Below, piece after piece: positions 45,359 through 54,903 of a stretch of DNA of 64,000 bases. Position numbers and translations under genes: made by a program. Positions within the stretch are counted from its first letter, which is position 1. Each line of letters opens with the position of its first letter. The notes under the pieces are model-generated. The model saw only the letters and a list, made by a program, of their open reading frames with translations. It was not told where the DNA came from and made no database searches. The DNA lies in assembly GCA_020639095.1 (NCBI GenBank), contig JACKHH010000014.1, positions 1-64,000 of the forward strand. The letters are read 5' to 3'. The stretch is from Phycisphaerales bacterium (lineage in GTDB: Bacteria; Planctomycetota; Phycisphaerae; UBA1845).

Positions 45359-45708
45359 GACGGTGCTCCTCATACGAAGACCGGGTACGGGGCCTCTCTG
45401 ACGATCAGTTTGCGCGGTGCTGGATGCTTAAAGCGTACAATACGATTCGCGGAGCGATCGTCCGAGAACGGGAGGCGTAGGGCTTGGGGCTTGGGGCTTG
45501 AGGCCTAAGGCCTAAGGCTTGAGGCTTGAGGCTTGGAGTTTACGGGACGCAGCGTTGAGCCAGGGTTTCACCGGTGATTGGACCATTGCATACATTAATT
45601 TTCCACGACTGAAGTCGTGGACCACCCCGATCACCCATCACCCATCAGCCGTCACTCGTCATTCGTCATTCGTCACTCGTCATTCGTCATTCGTCATTCG
45701 TAGTTCAC
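45359..45708. repeat. Two heptamer tandem arrays and a GTGG hairpin
   Basis: Eight units of GGCTTGA and variants at 45481-45536, a minus-strand GTGG-footed hairpin (stem TCCACGACT/AGTCGTGGA, 45602-45625), and eight units of GTCATTC and variants at 45651-45706. The region separates two minus-strand hypothetical genes and contains no coding sequence. Confidence 0.92.
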
Positions 45709-46044
45709 TCAGTACTGCGCATCCGGCGTCATGCGATGGACGCGTTCCAGCACCACGCGGACCATCTTGTCGTCGGACGGGTCGTGGTGGATGTTGTACG
45801 CTCGCCAGTAGTCCGCGGCATACTTGTTGATGTGCGATTGCAGATCGCGGAAATCACAACGCAGCGTGTGGTATTCGTAACGCACCGCGTCGTTCGGCAG
45901 CGGTTCGGTGGCTGGCTCCACCCGCTCGACCATCAGGTTCATGCCGCTCACGGTCTTGGCGGCTGCGTCTTCATTGGCTGCTTCCACGAGCAGTTCGATA
46001 TCGTCAGCCGTTTCTTTGTGCGCGCCTGTGACGTGGTACTTCAT
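45709..46044 (-). CDS. Small hypothetical protein
   Basis: 111 residues, soluble. N-terminus MKYHVTGAHKETADDIELLV suggests an alpha/beta fold in which conserved short strands alternate with helices (EAANEDAAAKTVSGMNLMV). The second half (VRYEYHTLRCDFRDLQSHI) is vaguely like DUF4177 but not convincing. GGAG lies upstream of the ATG. The heptamer array ends at its stop codon. Function unknown. Confidence 0.65.
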   Translation of the reverse strand: MKYHVTGAHKETADDIELLVEAANEDAAAKTVSGMNLMVERVEPATEPLPNDAVRYEYHTLRCDFRDLQSHINKYAADYWRAYNIHHDPSDDKMVRVVLERVHRMTPDAQY

Positions 46045-46233
46045 GGCCTGAGTCTCCGTAGGGCCCCGAGCGGTAGCCGCTGGTCATGTCCCGGGATCAT
46101 CATCGCCCGCAACGATGGCGTCCACCGGATTCTTTAAATTATAGCAGCCAGTAGATAAACAAACGTTTAGTATGTGGGGGATTTACCGACGACGCGTATA
46201 TCAGTATTGGCGGCGACTACCTCGAGACCTCGC

Positions 46234-47697
46234 ATGCGACGGTTATTCAACTGGCTGATTTGTATCGGCGCCCTTGTCGCCCTCATCTGGATCGGGCGCG
46301 GCGCATACCTCCGCCTGACCACGCCGGCAATTACCGCGGAGCAAGCCTACGAACGCTACGGACCACTACCGCCGCGCAGTCTGGAAAATGACGCAACCAT
46401 GGCACTGATCACGGCTTTGGATGAGTTGCCCGCCCCTCCCGCGTTTTCAGAAACGCCACCCGCGGGGATGGTCTGGACAGGGTATGGCGCAAACGACAAT
46501 GCCGTCGACATCACTGAAGTGACAACGGGCGAATGGACCCCGGCAGATCGGCCTTACCTTCGTGCATGCATTGGTTATCTTACGTCAGCGCAAGTCGAAG
46601 CCGTGGCGAATGAGATTCATACGCTGCGCGGCAGGCCTTTCCGCCGGCAGAATTTCATGGTGTCCGGGCTTCCCGGTACGGAGGGGGTCGAATACAGAGC
46701 GCTGCGCAACCTCGCCATGATACTTGTTGCCAGAGCGCTCGTGTTATTCAATGAAACGCACGACGCGCACGCTGCATTGGATGCAATTCGCACCACGCTC
46801 TGGTTGACCAGCGTGGCCGACTCGGGGTATCTCGCCGATCTGTATGTCGCCCTGGCCATCGAGCGTCTTGCGCTGGAGGAATTGACCTTCCTCATACGTG
46901 ACGACGCGTTCCCCGACGATTTGCGCGCAGAAGTCGCCGCGATGGTTGAGGAATTGGCCGACCTGCAAGACCTCTTCAAGACCGGAATAAACGGCGACCG
47001 CGTCTACATTAAGTGTTGCACCGCGACGCACTACGCCGACACGGGTGACGAGCATGGCTGGCTGATGCTATCGGTCGCCAACGCCAGCGATCCGAGCCCG
47101 CGAAGCCGCTGCTGGGACTTACTCACGGTATTTCACAATGATCTTGCCGCGCTTCAAGGCAAGTACGATACGCTCTACGATGCCGTACTGCAGGCTGGCG
47201 CGTTGCCATTTCCCCAAGCCGCGGAGCGTATGAAGCAATTGGCCGACGGCGCGTGCAGTTTCACCCCAATGGACGACGAGTTGCGCCCAAACTCCGGGGC
47301 AGCCCGCGACCTCATTCGTTACTCTGGACGAGTGATCCGAATGGTCGTCCGCGCGCAAGCGCAGCGCAACGCCGTACTTGCGATTGCAGCACTCGAATCC
47401 TGGCGCGGCGATCACGAAAACTACCCGGCGACGCTTGAAGAGCTGACACCGAAGTACACTGCGGAGGTTCCAATCGATCCGTTCTGCACGCACCCCCTCC
47501 ATTATGCCCGCGACGGCAACGCCTATCGCCTATGGTCCTGTGCAGCCGACCGTGTTGACAACGAAGGCAAGGCACGCGTGAGATCATGGATGCAAACTGA
47601 CACGGAATACGATTTTCCCTACGTCGTCGCGCGGCCAGATGCGCAGCATGAAGTCATTGCCATCCCTGCGCCGTCACCATCGGCGAGCGCGCCATGA
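46234..47697 (+). CDS. Membrane-anchored protein with pseudopilin-like C-terminus
   Basis: 487 residues from ATG 46234 (a GTG at 46174 is in frame). One N-terminal transmembrane segment (LICIGALVALIWIGRGAYL), then a long helical extracytoplasmic part. The C-terminus VLAIAALESWRGDHENYPAT ... PIDPFCTHPLHYARDGN ... LWSCAADRVDNEG matches the P-x-DPF and Y-x-x-DG pattern of the soluble end of planctomycete pseudopilins and related proteins. It overlaps the next gene by 4 nt (ATGA), so the two are coupled. Function unknown. Confidence 0.75.
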   Translation: MRRLFNWLICIGALVALIWIGRGAYLRLTTPAITAEQAYERYGPLPPRSLENDATMALITALDELPAPPAFSETPPAGMVWTGYGANDNAVDITEVTTGEWTPADRPYLRACIGYLTSAQVEAVANEIHTLRGRPFRRQNFMVSGLPGTEGVEYRALRNLAMILVARALVLFNETHDAHAALDAIRTTLWLTSVADSGYLADLYVALAIERLALEELTFLIRDDAFPDDLRAEVAAMVEELADLQDLFKTGINGDRVYIKCCTATHYADTGDEHGWLMLSVANASDPSPRSRCWDLLTVFHNDLAALQGKYDTLYDAVLQAGALPFPQAAERMKQLADGACSFTPMDDELRPNSGAARDLIRYSGRVIRMVVRAQAQRNAVLAIAALESWRGDHENYPATLEELTPKYTAEVPIDPFCTHPLHYARDGNAYRLWSCAADRVDNEGKARVRSWMQTDTEYDFPYVVARPDAQHEVIAIPAPSPSASAP

Positions 47698-49163
47698 TTG
47701 AACCCGCCGCAGACATCGTTCCTGAACACTGGACGTTGACCGGCGAGGAAAGTCCGGCGGATAGCGCACCACTGCGATGGTGGCGGATACCTTTTCTGCT
47801 GGCTGGCGTGATCTTCGCACCGACGCGGCTCGGCCCGCGCGTTGCGCGCACGACATGGCGGCAAACCATTGCGGCTCATCTGCTCACCGCAATGCTCGTC
47901 ACCGTCGGCATGTGTTCATGGGTGATCGTGCAGAATCAGAGTGGGCATCTGCGCTCGTGGCTGGGTGCCGCGAACACGAACGAACCGAACATTGAAAATG
48001 TTGTTGGCGTCGAAATGCACCTGACGATAAGCGAACGTTTGCGTCTGCCGATCGTTTCGCTGATCAACGATCTGTACATCGGCATGCGCGACCATCGCGA
48101 CATCGAATTCTGGTTGCTGGGACTGGTCGTTTTGCACGTCGCATGTTGGCTCGGCGCACTGATCATTCTGCCCGCGGTCGCGCGCTATGTTCGCCGGCGC
48201 CGGTATCTTCGCTGCGTAAAGCTCGGCATTTGGGCCAGCGTCTGCGCCGTACCGATCTCCTTCGCAGTGGCGGTTGCCATTCTCGTCGTCGATACTTGGC
48301 TGGCGGAGTATCAATCGGACCTGGATGACATCCTTCCCGTAATTGTCGGGATCGTGCTTCAAACGTGGTGGTGCATACTGATCATCAAACTGGGCATGCG
48401 TCCAGCCACCCCAGAAGAAGCATTGGAAGGTAGCCGCGCGGCAATCTTTTGTTATGGCTGCGGGTATCACCTCATTGGCCTGCCGCTCGGAGGTAACTGC
48501 CCCGAGTGCGGTCGGGAGATTGCCACATCGATGCCGTCCACGCGCCGATTGCCCCCCTGGGCACAAGCCCGTGGGATCGCTCGCCTACGCGCATGGCGCA
48601 ATACCGCAATGGATGCCGCGACGCGAATGGAGTTCTATCGCGGACTTGCGGTCGATCGTAGCGCGGAGCGCGCCATGAGCTTCGCCGCAGTGAACGCGCT
48701 CATCGCAGGCCTTGTATGTGGTACGACATCCGTCTTCGTACCCGCGATTCGCGATCGTTATTCCGAATCGTTCGCGGAACTCGCGAGCGCTGCGGTCCTG
48801 CTGACCTTGGTTGTTGCTGTCGCGCTTGTCTGGTGCATGCTTGGGCTGCTGCTGGTGATGCGGTTCAGTTGTCGTCGATCACCCAGCGCGACGCTGATCG
48901 CCGCATGCTACAGCAGCGCGTGGCTACCACCGGCTGCCTGCGTCACGATGTTCGCGATACATGTGCCGGGCATCGGTCTTGGGTGGATAAGCAGCCAGAT
49001 TGAACACAGCATGGTGCTCTTCACGATAAAATCACTTCACGCGCAGGTAACGCTACTACACTTGTTTGTCTTCGCATGGGTGGTCGTCATCGTGCTGCCC
49101 GTCGCGTTGGGAATCCGACAGACCGTTCGCGCAATCCGCGAGATGCGGTTCGTGGGAATCTGA
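47694..49163 (+). CDS. Polytopic membrane protein with internal CGY-type zinc ribbon
   Basis: 489 residues. Several membrane segments precede a cytoplasmic zinc ribbon FCYGCGYHLIGLPLGGNCPECG near residue 256, and more follow (SFAAVNALIAGLVCGTTSVF, AAVLLTLVVAVALVWCMLGL, VTLLHLFVFAWVVVIVLPVA), the latter resembling a Yip1-like membrane domain. It starts within the stop of the preceding gene. The ribbon links it to the proteins at 5372, 6893 and 17582. Function unknown. Confidence 0.75.
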   Translation: MIEPAADIVPEHWTLTGEESPADSAPLRWWRIPFLLAGVIFAPTRLGPRVARTTWRQTIAAHLLTAMLVTVGMCSWVIVQNQSGHLRSWLGAANTNEPNIENVVGVEMHLTISERLRLPIVSLINDLYIGMRDHRDIEFWLLGLVVLHVACWLGALIILPAVARYVRRRRYLRCVKLGIWASVCAVPISFAVAVAILVVDTWLAEYQSDLDDILPVIVGIVLQTWWCILIIKLGMRPATPEEALEGSRAAIFCYGCGYHLIGLPLGGNCPECGREIATSMPSTRRLPPWAQARGIARLRAWRNTAMDAATRMEFYRGLAVDRSAERAMSFAAVNALIAGLVCGTTSVFVPAIRDRYSESFAELASAAVLLTLVVAVALVWCMLGLLLVMRFSCRRSPSATLIAACYSSAWLPPAACVTMFAIHVPGIGLGWISSQIEHSMVLFTIKSLHAQVTLLHLFVFAWVVVIVLPVALGIRQTVRAIREMRFVGI

Positions 49164-49305
49164 TTGCGCATCGGTACCGCCCTACCAGCATCCTGAACGA
49201 GACATCCTAAGCTGTTTGCACGCCGCGCGCCGATATATGAGTGAAGCAGCATGGGGCGCGGTGTCCCGCCGGGCAAAATCAACTTGATCACCACTGAGAC
49301 GTTTT

Positions 49306-50379
49306 ATGCACCCGGATATCAGCGTCATCGTGCCCTCTCGCGGGCGGATTGCACAGCTTGGCACCTTGCTCGATTGCCTTGCGCGGCAGGAGTTGCCGGG
49401 CGGAGTGACGTTTGAAGTGGTCGTCGGGCTCGATGGTCACAGTCAGGCCGACGCCGACCAACTGCCCGCGCGGTTCCCCTTTCCCGTGACGTATCTGCCG
49501 CTTGCGCCGGTGGGCATCTCCGCCGCCAAGAACGCAGCCGTGGCTGCTGCTCGCGGAGACGTGCTGCTCTTCGTCAACGACGACATCGAACCGGAACCCG
49601 GATTCATCGCGGCACATGCGGCTGCCCAGGCTGCGGGGCACGCGGTCGTGCTCGGCGCGTCTCCGTTTGTGCGCTGGAATGATCAGACCGTATTCGACGA
49701 GGTTGTGGCGCGAACGCGGATGATCTTCTTCTACGGCGAATTGCAGAATCGCGCGGAATACGGATTTCGCTATGCGTGGAATCTCAATCTCGCGGTGCGG
49801 CGCGAACGGCTCAGCAAGCTGAGCGGCCCGTTCAGCGACGGACTCAGGCCGGTGTTTTATGACGACGTCGAGTTCGCGCACCGGGTCGTCGGCGACGAAA
49901 CCGCCGTGTACTACTGCGCGGATGCCTACGCCCCCCACCGTCACCGCTACACGTTTCGCGACTACTTTGAACGCGAGGCGCTGCTTGGCGTGATGTCGAC
50001 GGCGCTTGCGGAAGTGAACCCGGCGTGCCATCGCGCGATCTTCGGCGCATCACCAGCCGACCTGCTCGCAGCCGCCCGAACGGGACTTGCCGTCGACGTG
50101 CCCGACCAGCGACGCGCGCTCGCCACATTCTCGCAGGCAACCAGTGAATACTGGCACTGGGCGCTGCCGCCGGAATACAGCGACACGCTCTACGCCCTGC
50201 ATTTGCCGCTCAAACGGCGGGCATTTCGCAGTGGACTGGTATCAGCCGCGAACAACCCGAAACATCCTTGGACTCAGCGCATCGCCATGGCACACGACGC
50301 ACTGCGCAACGACCCCGTCTTCACAACGCACGCACACTGGTCCGCACAATCGACGCGATCAACCGTCGGCGCTGCGTGA
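49306..50379 (+). CDS. Family 2 glycosyltransferase
   Basis: 357 residues, GT-A fold. N-terminal ISVIVPSRGR, LLFVNDDIEPEPG with the DxD-like metal motif (NDD), NLNLAVRRERL, then DDVEFAHRVVG as the catalytic-base region. No transmembrane segment. Transfers a sugar from a nucleotide or lipid donor; donor and acceptor unknown. First gene of a glycosyltransferase/methyltransferase cluster that runs to 55916, interrupted by nadD on the other strand. Confidence 0.88.
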   Translation: MHPDISVIVPSRGRIAQLGTLLDCLARQELPGGVTFEVVVGLDGHSQADADQLPARFPFPVTYLPLAPVGISAAKNAAVAAARGDVLLFVNDDIEPEPGFIAAHAAAQAAGHAVVLGASPFVRWNDQTVFDEVVARTRMIFFYGELQNRAEYGFRYAWNLNLAVRRERLSKLSGPFSDGLRPVFYDDVEFAHRVVGDETAVYYCADAYAPHRHRYTFRDYFEREALLGVMSTALAEVNPACHRAIFGASPADLLAAARTGLAVDVPDQRRALATFSQATSEYWHWALPPEYSDTLYALHLPLKRRAFRSGLVSAANNPKHPWTQRIAMAHDALRNDPVFTTHAHWSAQSTRSTVGAA

Positions 50380-50382
50380 CGC

Positions 50383-51009
50383 TCAGTTCGCGCGCACGTG
50401 CGACGTATAGAGCCCGTGCGCCGCGATATAGCGTTCAACGTTTTCCGGAACGAGATAGCGAATGGACTGCCCTGCCGCGACGCGTTTGCGGACCATCGTC
50501 GCGGAGATGTCGATGCGTGGGGTTTGCACGACGTCGCCGCGCACGCGCTCAGCCTTGTCCGCCGATAGGATCGCACCCAGTTCCGTCAGCGCGCCCACCT
50601 CGTACCCGGGGCGAACGGCTGTCACCACGCGGCAGTGAGCCAGAATTTCGGCGGGCTTATACCAGGTGTGCAACTCGAGCAGCGCATCGGCGCCGATGAT
50701 CCAGAACAGCTCGGTTTCGTCGCCGAATTGCTCGTGGAAATGGGCCACGGTGTGAGCGGTGTAGCTCGGCCCGTCGCACGTCAGGTCATGGTCGCTGAAC
50801 TCGAAAAGCGGATCGCCCGCGATTGCGGCTTGCACCATCGCTGCGCGATGCGACCCATCCGCCAAGCCGACATTTGGCTTGTGCGGCGGCAGGCGACTGG
50901 GCAGGAGGATGACGCGATCGGCGTGGACGTGCTCCGCCACCGCCCGGGCAATGATGAGGTGCCCGTGGTGGATGGGATCGAAGCTGCCGCCGAAGAGTGC
51001 CACACGCAT
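50383..51009 (-). CDS. nadD: Nicotinate-nucleotide adenylyltransferase
   Basis: 208 residues, normal length. Adenylates nicotinate mononucleotide in NAD synthesis. Seen: GGSFDPIHHGHL with the HxGH nucleotidyltransferase motif, LLPSRLPPHKPN, WIIGADALLELHTWYKP and the C-terminal ISATMVRKRVAAGQSIRYLV. The gene stops 3 nt from the end of the convergent glycosyltransferase, and its start is about 120 nt from the next divergent one. Confidence 0.96.
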   Translation of the reverse strand: MRVALFGGSFDPIHHGHLIIARAVAEHVHADRVILLPSRLPPHKPNVGLADGSHRAAMVQAAIAGDPLFEFSDHDLTCDGPSYTAHTVAHFHEQFGDETELFWIIGADALLELHTWYKPAEILAHCRVVTAVRPGYEVGALTELGAILSADKAERVRGDVVQTPRIDISATMVRKRVAAGQSIRYLVPENVERYIAAHGLYTSHVRAN

Positions 51010-51131
51010 CCCGCGATCGTACAGGCCGATATGCCCTCCTGCAACGCTGGCAACGTCACATCTCGCTGACCCGTCAAGGCGATTCGGGGCACGTGCCGAT
51101 AGCTAGAAGATACCGGCCGAGATCATTATCC

Positions 51132-52355
51132 ATGTGTACGACGACCGACAATCCGCCCATCAGCATCGTCATCGCGACGCACAACCGCCGCGACGTGACG
51201 CTTGCGACGTTGCACCGCCTGTTCTGCCTCGGCGCGGAGACGCGCAACGCGGAGATCATCGTGGTGGACAACGCCTCGTCAGACGGAACGGCTGGTGCGA
51301 TTGCCGAGCGGTTTCCCGTGCAGTGCGTCGCGCTCGATCGCAACCTCGGCGCGTGCGCGAAGGCACGCGGCGTGACAATCGCCCGTGGTGAGATTGTGGT
51401 TTTTCTAGATGACGATTCGTTCCCACGTCCCGGCAGCTTGACGCGCATGCTTGCGCACTTCGCCGCCGACGAGACGCTGGGAGCAGCCAGCTTCATGACG
51501 CACCTCGCCGACGGCAAACGCGAGTGCTGCGCGTTTCACAACGTGTTCATCGGGTGCGGTGTGGGCATTCGCCGCGATGCACTCACGCAGGTCGGCGGGT
51601 TGGACGAATCGCTGTTCATGGCCGCCGAGGAATACGACCTGAGCTTCCGGCTGATCAACGCTGGTTGGCGCGTGCAAACGTTCGAAGATTTGCACGTGGA
51701 CCATCTCAAGTCGCCGGTCGCACGCGCGAGCAGCCGGTTGGTCTACTACGACACGCGGAACAACCTGTGGCTCACCGCGCGCTATCTGCCCGACGGATTG
51801 GCGACGATCTATCGCGGTGACTGGGCGCAGCGCTACCGGTGGATCGCCATGCAGGCGGGCCATCGTTCGGCGTATTGGCGCGGGTACCTGGCTGCGAGCA
51901 TGCACTACGGCAAGCAGCGGCGAGACTACGCTTCCCATCGCCTTTCGCCTGATGCGGTCGAAGCCATCTTTCATCTCGACTACGTAGAGCGCCGCATGCG
52001 ACTGCTGCGCGATGCCGGTGTGCAAAGCGTTCTGCTGGCTGATCTGGGGAAGAATATCTACGCGTTTGTTCGCGCAGCCCGGCGCGTTGGCGTCGAGGTT
52101 GCGGCCATTGTCGATGATCGTTTTGCCGCACCGGGTAGAACGTATCGTGAATTGCCCGTGCTAACGCGAAATGACGGCTTGCAGTTGCCGGCGGATGCCA
52201 TCGTCGTGGCGAACACATCGCCCGAACAGGCGCGACGGACGGAGCAGTCACTCCGCGAATCGACTGCCCTACCGATTCACCGGTGGTTCGACTACGTGCT
52301 GCCGAGCGCGGACGCGCAACCCGCCAAGTCCGAACTGGTCGCGACGTGCGTCTGA
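51132..52355 (+). CDS. Family 2 glycosyltransferase with C-terminal Rossmann-like domain
   Basis: 407 residues from ATG 51132. GT-A domain to about residue 270: ISIVIATHNRRDVTL, IIVVDNASSDGT, VVFLDDDSFPRPG (DDD metal motif), GGLDESLFMAAEEYDLSFRL. The last 100 residues (VLLADLGKNIYAFVRAARR, VEVAAIVDDRFAAPGRTYR, LPADAIVVANTSPEQ) resemble the N-terminal nucleotide-sugar-binding lobe of PglD-like proteins or a CoA-binding-type Rossmann unit. The 3' end overlaps the convergent gene by 87 bp. Confidence 0.85.
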   Translation: MCTTTDNPPISIVIATHNRRDVTLATLHRLFCLGAETRNAEIIVVDNASSDGTAGAIAERFPVQCVALDRNLGACAKARGVTIARGEIVVFLDDDSFPRPGSLTRMLAHFAADETLGAASFMTHLADGKRECCAFHNVFIGCGVGIRRDALTQVGGLDESLFMAAEEYDLSFRLINAGWRVQTFEDLHVDHLKSPVARASSRLVYYDTRNNLWLTARYLPDGLATIYRGDWAQRYRWIAMQAGHRSAYWRGYLAASMHYGKQRRDYASHRLSPDAVEAIFHLDYVERRMRLLRDAGVQSVLLADLGKNIYAFVRAARRVGVEVAAIVDDRFAAPGRTYRELPVLTRNDGLQLPADAIVVANTSPEQARRTEQSLRESTALPIHRWFDYVLPSADAQPAKSELVATCV

Positions 52356-53888
52356 CGTGACATCGAACGTATTTCGGCCGAGCAATCGGCGGGCCACCGC
52401 GACACCCGTCGCTCCCGCGAGCATGAACCAGATCGACATCAACGGCAGCACCGGTACGACGTAACGCGGTTCGCGCCCACCCATGAATGCCGCGCCCACG
52501 ACGTGGTACGCGACTACGATCGCGATCATCCACCACGCACCAGCCGACCGACGCACGAGCGACACCACTCCGCCCAATAGCGCAAGCGCAACGAAAACCT
52601 CGTACAGCGAAATCTTCAACCCAAGGCCGCTGAGCAACAACACAGGTTCTTCAAACCACCTGTGTGTCCCATTCACGAATTTCGAGATCGGCGTCGCGGA
52701 ATGGCTCGGCGAATAGTCTAGCGACAGATACGCCGCCAACACGTCCGGTCCTACCCGCCGGGTGACGAATTCGGTGTGGACATTGGGAGAACGCACACCG
52801 GCCCCACTGCGATTCGGCAGCACGCGATAGGCGTCGTCCGGCGTGAAGAGCAAGAACTTGGCGTGGCGCAGCGTGCCCAATGCAATCGTACCGGGATGCT
52901 CGCGCATGATGTCCCAACCCGCGCGCCCCAGCAGTGTGGCGGCATCATCGAGGTGGGCGGATGCGAAGGTCTGTTGGCTTTGCGGGTCAAACTGATGCTG
53001 CACCGCTCGGACAGCCGGCAGGTAATCGTGAATCGTTGCGCTCGCGGAGACGATGTGCTCGTCTTGAGCGGCGGACAACGCAGCCCGCACCTTGGCAACG
53101 GCCTCACTGTTTGGCGCGTCGAGCCGTTCCACGCACGCAGCCCGGTAGTACGGCAGCATGTCGCGATTGCAGTTCAATGACCACGTTCCAAACGCGCGAT
53201 GACTTTGCACGATGAACGGCGTGAGCACCAGGATTCCCGGCAACAGCGCGAAGGCACCGGTCATCATCAGTCGACGATCGTCTCTCACTCGCCGAAATGC
53301 ACTGGCGATCGCAGCCACCGCACACACCAGCAACAGGAACTGCCCGGAATCGCGGAACAGTGCCATCAGGCCCGCACAGAGCGACGCGCCGATGAGCGAC
53401 CAGCGTCCGCACCCGGTCAGAAAACGCACCAGCAGGTAGACAAATCCCAAGAGCAACAGGGTGTATGGAACCTCGGTGAGTACCACGTTCGCGTAACCGG
53501 CGAGGTGCAGACCAACGATGGCTGGTATGGCCACGAACATGGCGAACCGGCGTGAGGGCCGCAGGCGATGGGCAATCAACACGGTGAGCATCGCACAGCC
53601 CACCACCATGATGTGCTGCACCACGAGCAGCGCCACCCCCGATCGCGTGCCGAACGCCCGGAAGATAGTGGCAAGCATCAGCGGATAGCCCGGCAAGCGG
53701 AAGCGAAACAGCGGATTGCTGAAATCCCAACGCTCCGCGATCCCGGCGGCCAGCGTGATGTAACCGGCCGAATCCGGCGTCACCCAGAGGCTCGCCGACA
53801 GGAAGAGTATCGCCTGCACGATCGTCGCGAGCGCAGCCACCGCAAGCACCAGCGGCACCACTGAATTTGTACGTTCCGCAGCCGGCAT
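52269..53888 (-). CDS. Polytopic membrane glycosyltransferase (PMT/ArnT-like, GT-C)
   Basis: 539 residues with about 11-12 membrane segments. The first loop carries the DSAGYITLAAGIAERWD segment; the Asp in this position is the catalytic feature of GT-C enzymes that use polyprenyl-phosphate sugars. FRFRLPGYPLMLATIFR, NVVLTEVPYTLLLLG and ALFRDSGQFLLLVC also fit the family. The C-terminal 29 codons overlap the convergent GT2 gene. The DPM-like enzyme at 54900 could make its lipid-linked donor. Confidence 0.8.
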   Translation of the reverse strand: MPAAERTNSVVPLVLAVAALATIVQAILFLSASLWVTPDSAGYITLAAGIAERWDFSNPLFRFRLPGYPLMLATIFRAFGTRSGVALLVVQHIMVVGCAMLTVLIAHRLRPSRRFAMFVAIPAIVGLHLAGYANVVLTEVPYTLLLLGFVYLLVRFLTGCGRWSLIGASLCAGLMALFRDSGQFLLLVCAVAAIASAFRRVRDDRRLMMTGAFALLPGILVLTPFIVQSHRAFGTWSLNCNRDMLPYYRAACVERLDAPNSEAVAKVRAALSAAQDEHIVSASATIHDYLPAVRAVQHQFDPQSQQTFASAHLDDAATLLGRAGWDIMREHPGTIALGTLRHAKFLLFTPDDAYRVLPNRSGAGVRSPNVHTEFVTRRVGPDVLAAYLSLDYSPSHSATPISKFVNGTHRWFEEPVLLLSGLGLKISLYEVFVALALLGGVVSLVRRSAGAWWMIAIVVAYHVVGAAFMGGREPRYVVPVLPLMSIWFMLAGATGVAVARRLLGRNTFDVTSDARRDQFGLGGLRVRARQHVVEPPVNR

Positions 53889-53955
53889 ACGCGTTTCTTA
53901 TCGGTCGCTGATACTGGCTGCGTAAGCACGAACCGCTACAAGTCGCGATAACTTC

Positions 53956-54903
53956 ATGGCTCAAGTCGAGCATCCGATAACCATTTCAGAGACCCGTTCG
54001 TCCGGGGCTGCGCTGCCCAAGTGGCACGCAGGTCAGTCGCGGGCGGACTTACCAAGCGGACCAACAATGCCGACCGACAGCGAACTCGTCGAACTTCAGC
54101 AAACGCTCTACAGCTCGCGCAATCCGACGCGACGCTGGTTGCACGTGTCGCGCCGTGCGCGGATCAGGGACCTCATTCTCCGGCACGCACCGCAGCGCCG
54201 GCGTCGCGCGCTTGAGATCGGCCCCGGTTCGGGTGTTTACCTCTCGCTGCTCGCCGAGTTGTTCGACGAAGCGCACGCCAGCGATATCGAGTCCGCATAC
54301 CTCGATCACGCCCGCCTGCTGATGGCGGCGCACGCGAACCTGACGCTCACGGTCGACGACATCACGCGCAGCGCGCTACCGGCTGGTCATTTCGACCTCA
54401 TCCTTTGTTCCGAAGTCATCGAACACGTACCCGATTCGCGAGCAGCGCTCGCGAACATGGCTCGGTTGCTCGCACCCGGCGGCGTGCTCGTTCTGTCCAC
54501 TCCGCAGCGCTTCAGCACGCTGGAACTGTGCTGCAAGATCGCGTTTCTGCCCGGCATCATTGATTTGGTGCGCAAGGTCTATCGTGAGCCGGTGCTCGAG
54601 ACCGGCCACATTAACTTGCTCACGACCGGGCAGGTTCGACGGCAACTCGCAGACGCGGGCTTGGCGACTTGCGAGTCGCAGTTGTCCGGTCTGTACCTGC
54701 CGGTGATCGCGGAATTCACGGGTCGCGCGGGGTTGCAGGTTGCGAAGTGGCTGGAAGGTCTAGTCGCGCGCACGCCCGCACGCAGCATCCTTTGGACGCA
54801 GTATCACGTCGCCAAGCCGATCGCTGCAACCGCAGCCGCCGCGAGAACACCGCACGTGCGCAAACCCGTCGTCGAACGCGAACTTGTCGAGGTGGCTGTA
54901 TGA
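53956..54903 (+). CDS. Class I SAM-dependent methyltransferase
   Basis: 315 residues. SAM-binding motif I ALEIGPGSGVYLSLL, motif II-like EAHASDIESAYLDHA, and the post-I acidic strand FDLILCSEVIEHVPD, typical of methyltransferase type 11/12. A hydrophobic segment near CCKIAFLPGIIDLV suggests membrane association. It is coupled to the following glycosyltransferase by an ATGA overlap, so it probably methylates a sugar or lipid intermediate of the same pathway. The start may be later (ATG 54067 is also in frame). Confidence 0.85.
   Translation: MAQVEHPITISETRSSGAALPKWHAGQSRADLPSGPTMPTDSELVELQQTLYSSRNPTRRWLHVSRRARIRDLILRHAPQRRRRALEIGPGSGVYLSLLAELFDEAHASDIESAYLDHARLLMAAHANLTLTVDDITRSALPAGHFDLILCSEVIEHVPDSRAALANMARLLAPGGVLVLSTPQRFSTLELCCKIAFLPGIIDLVRKVYREPVLETGHINLLTTGQVRRQLADAGLATCESQLSGLYLPVIAEFTGRAGLQVAKWLEGLVARTPARSILWTQYHVAKPIAATAAAARTPHVRKPVVERELVEVAV

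Noticed and set aside
45651..45706. Heptamer array as a CRISPR
   Set aside because: No spacers: units are contiguous 7-mers, and there are no cas genes.
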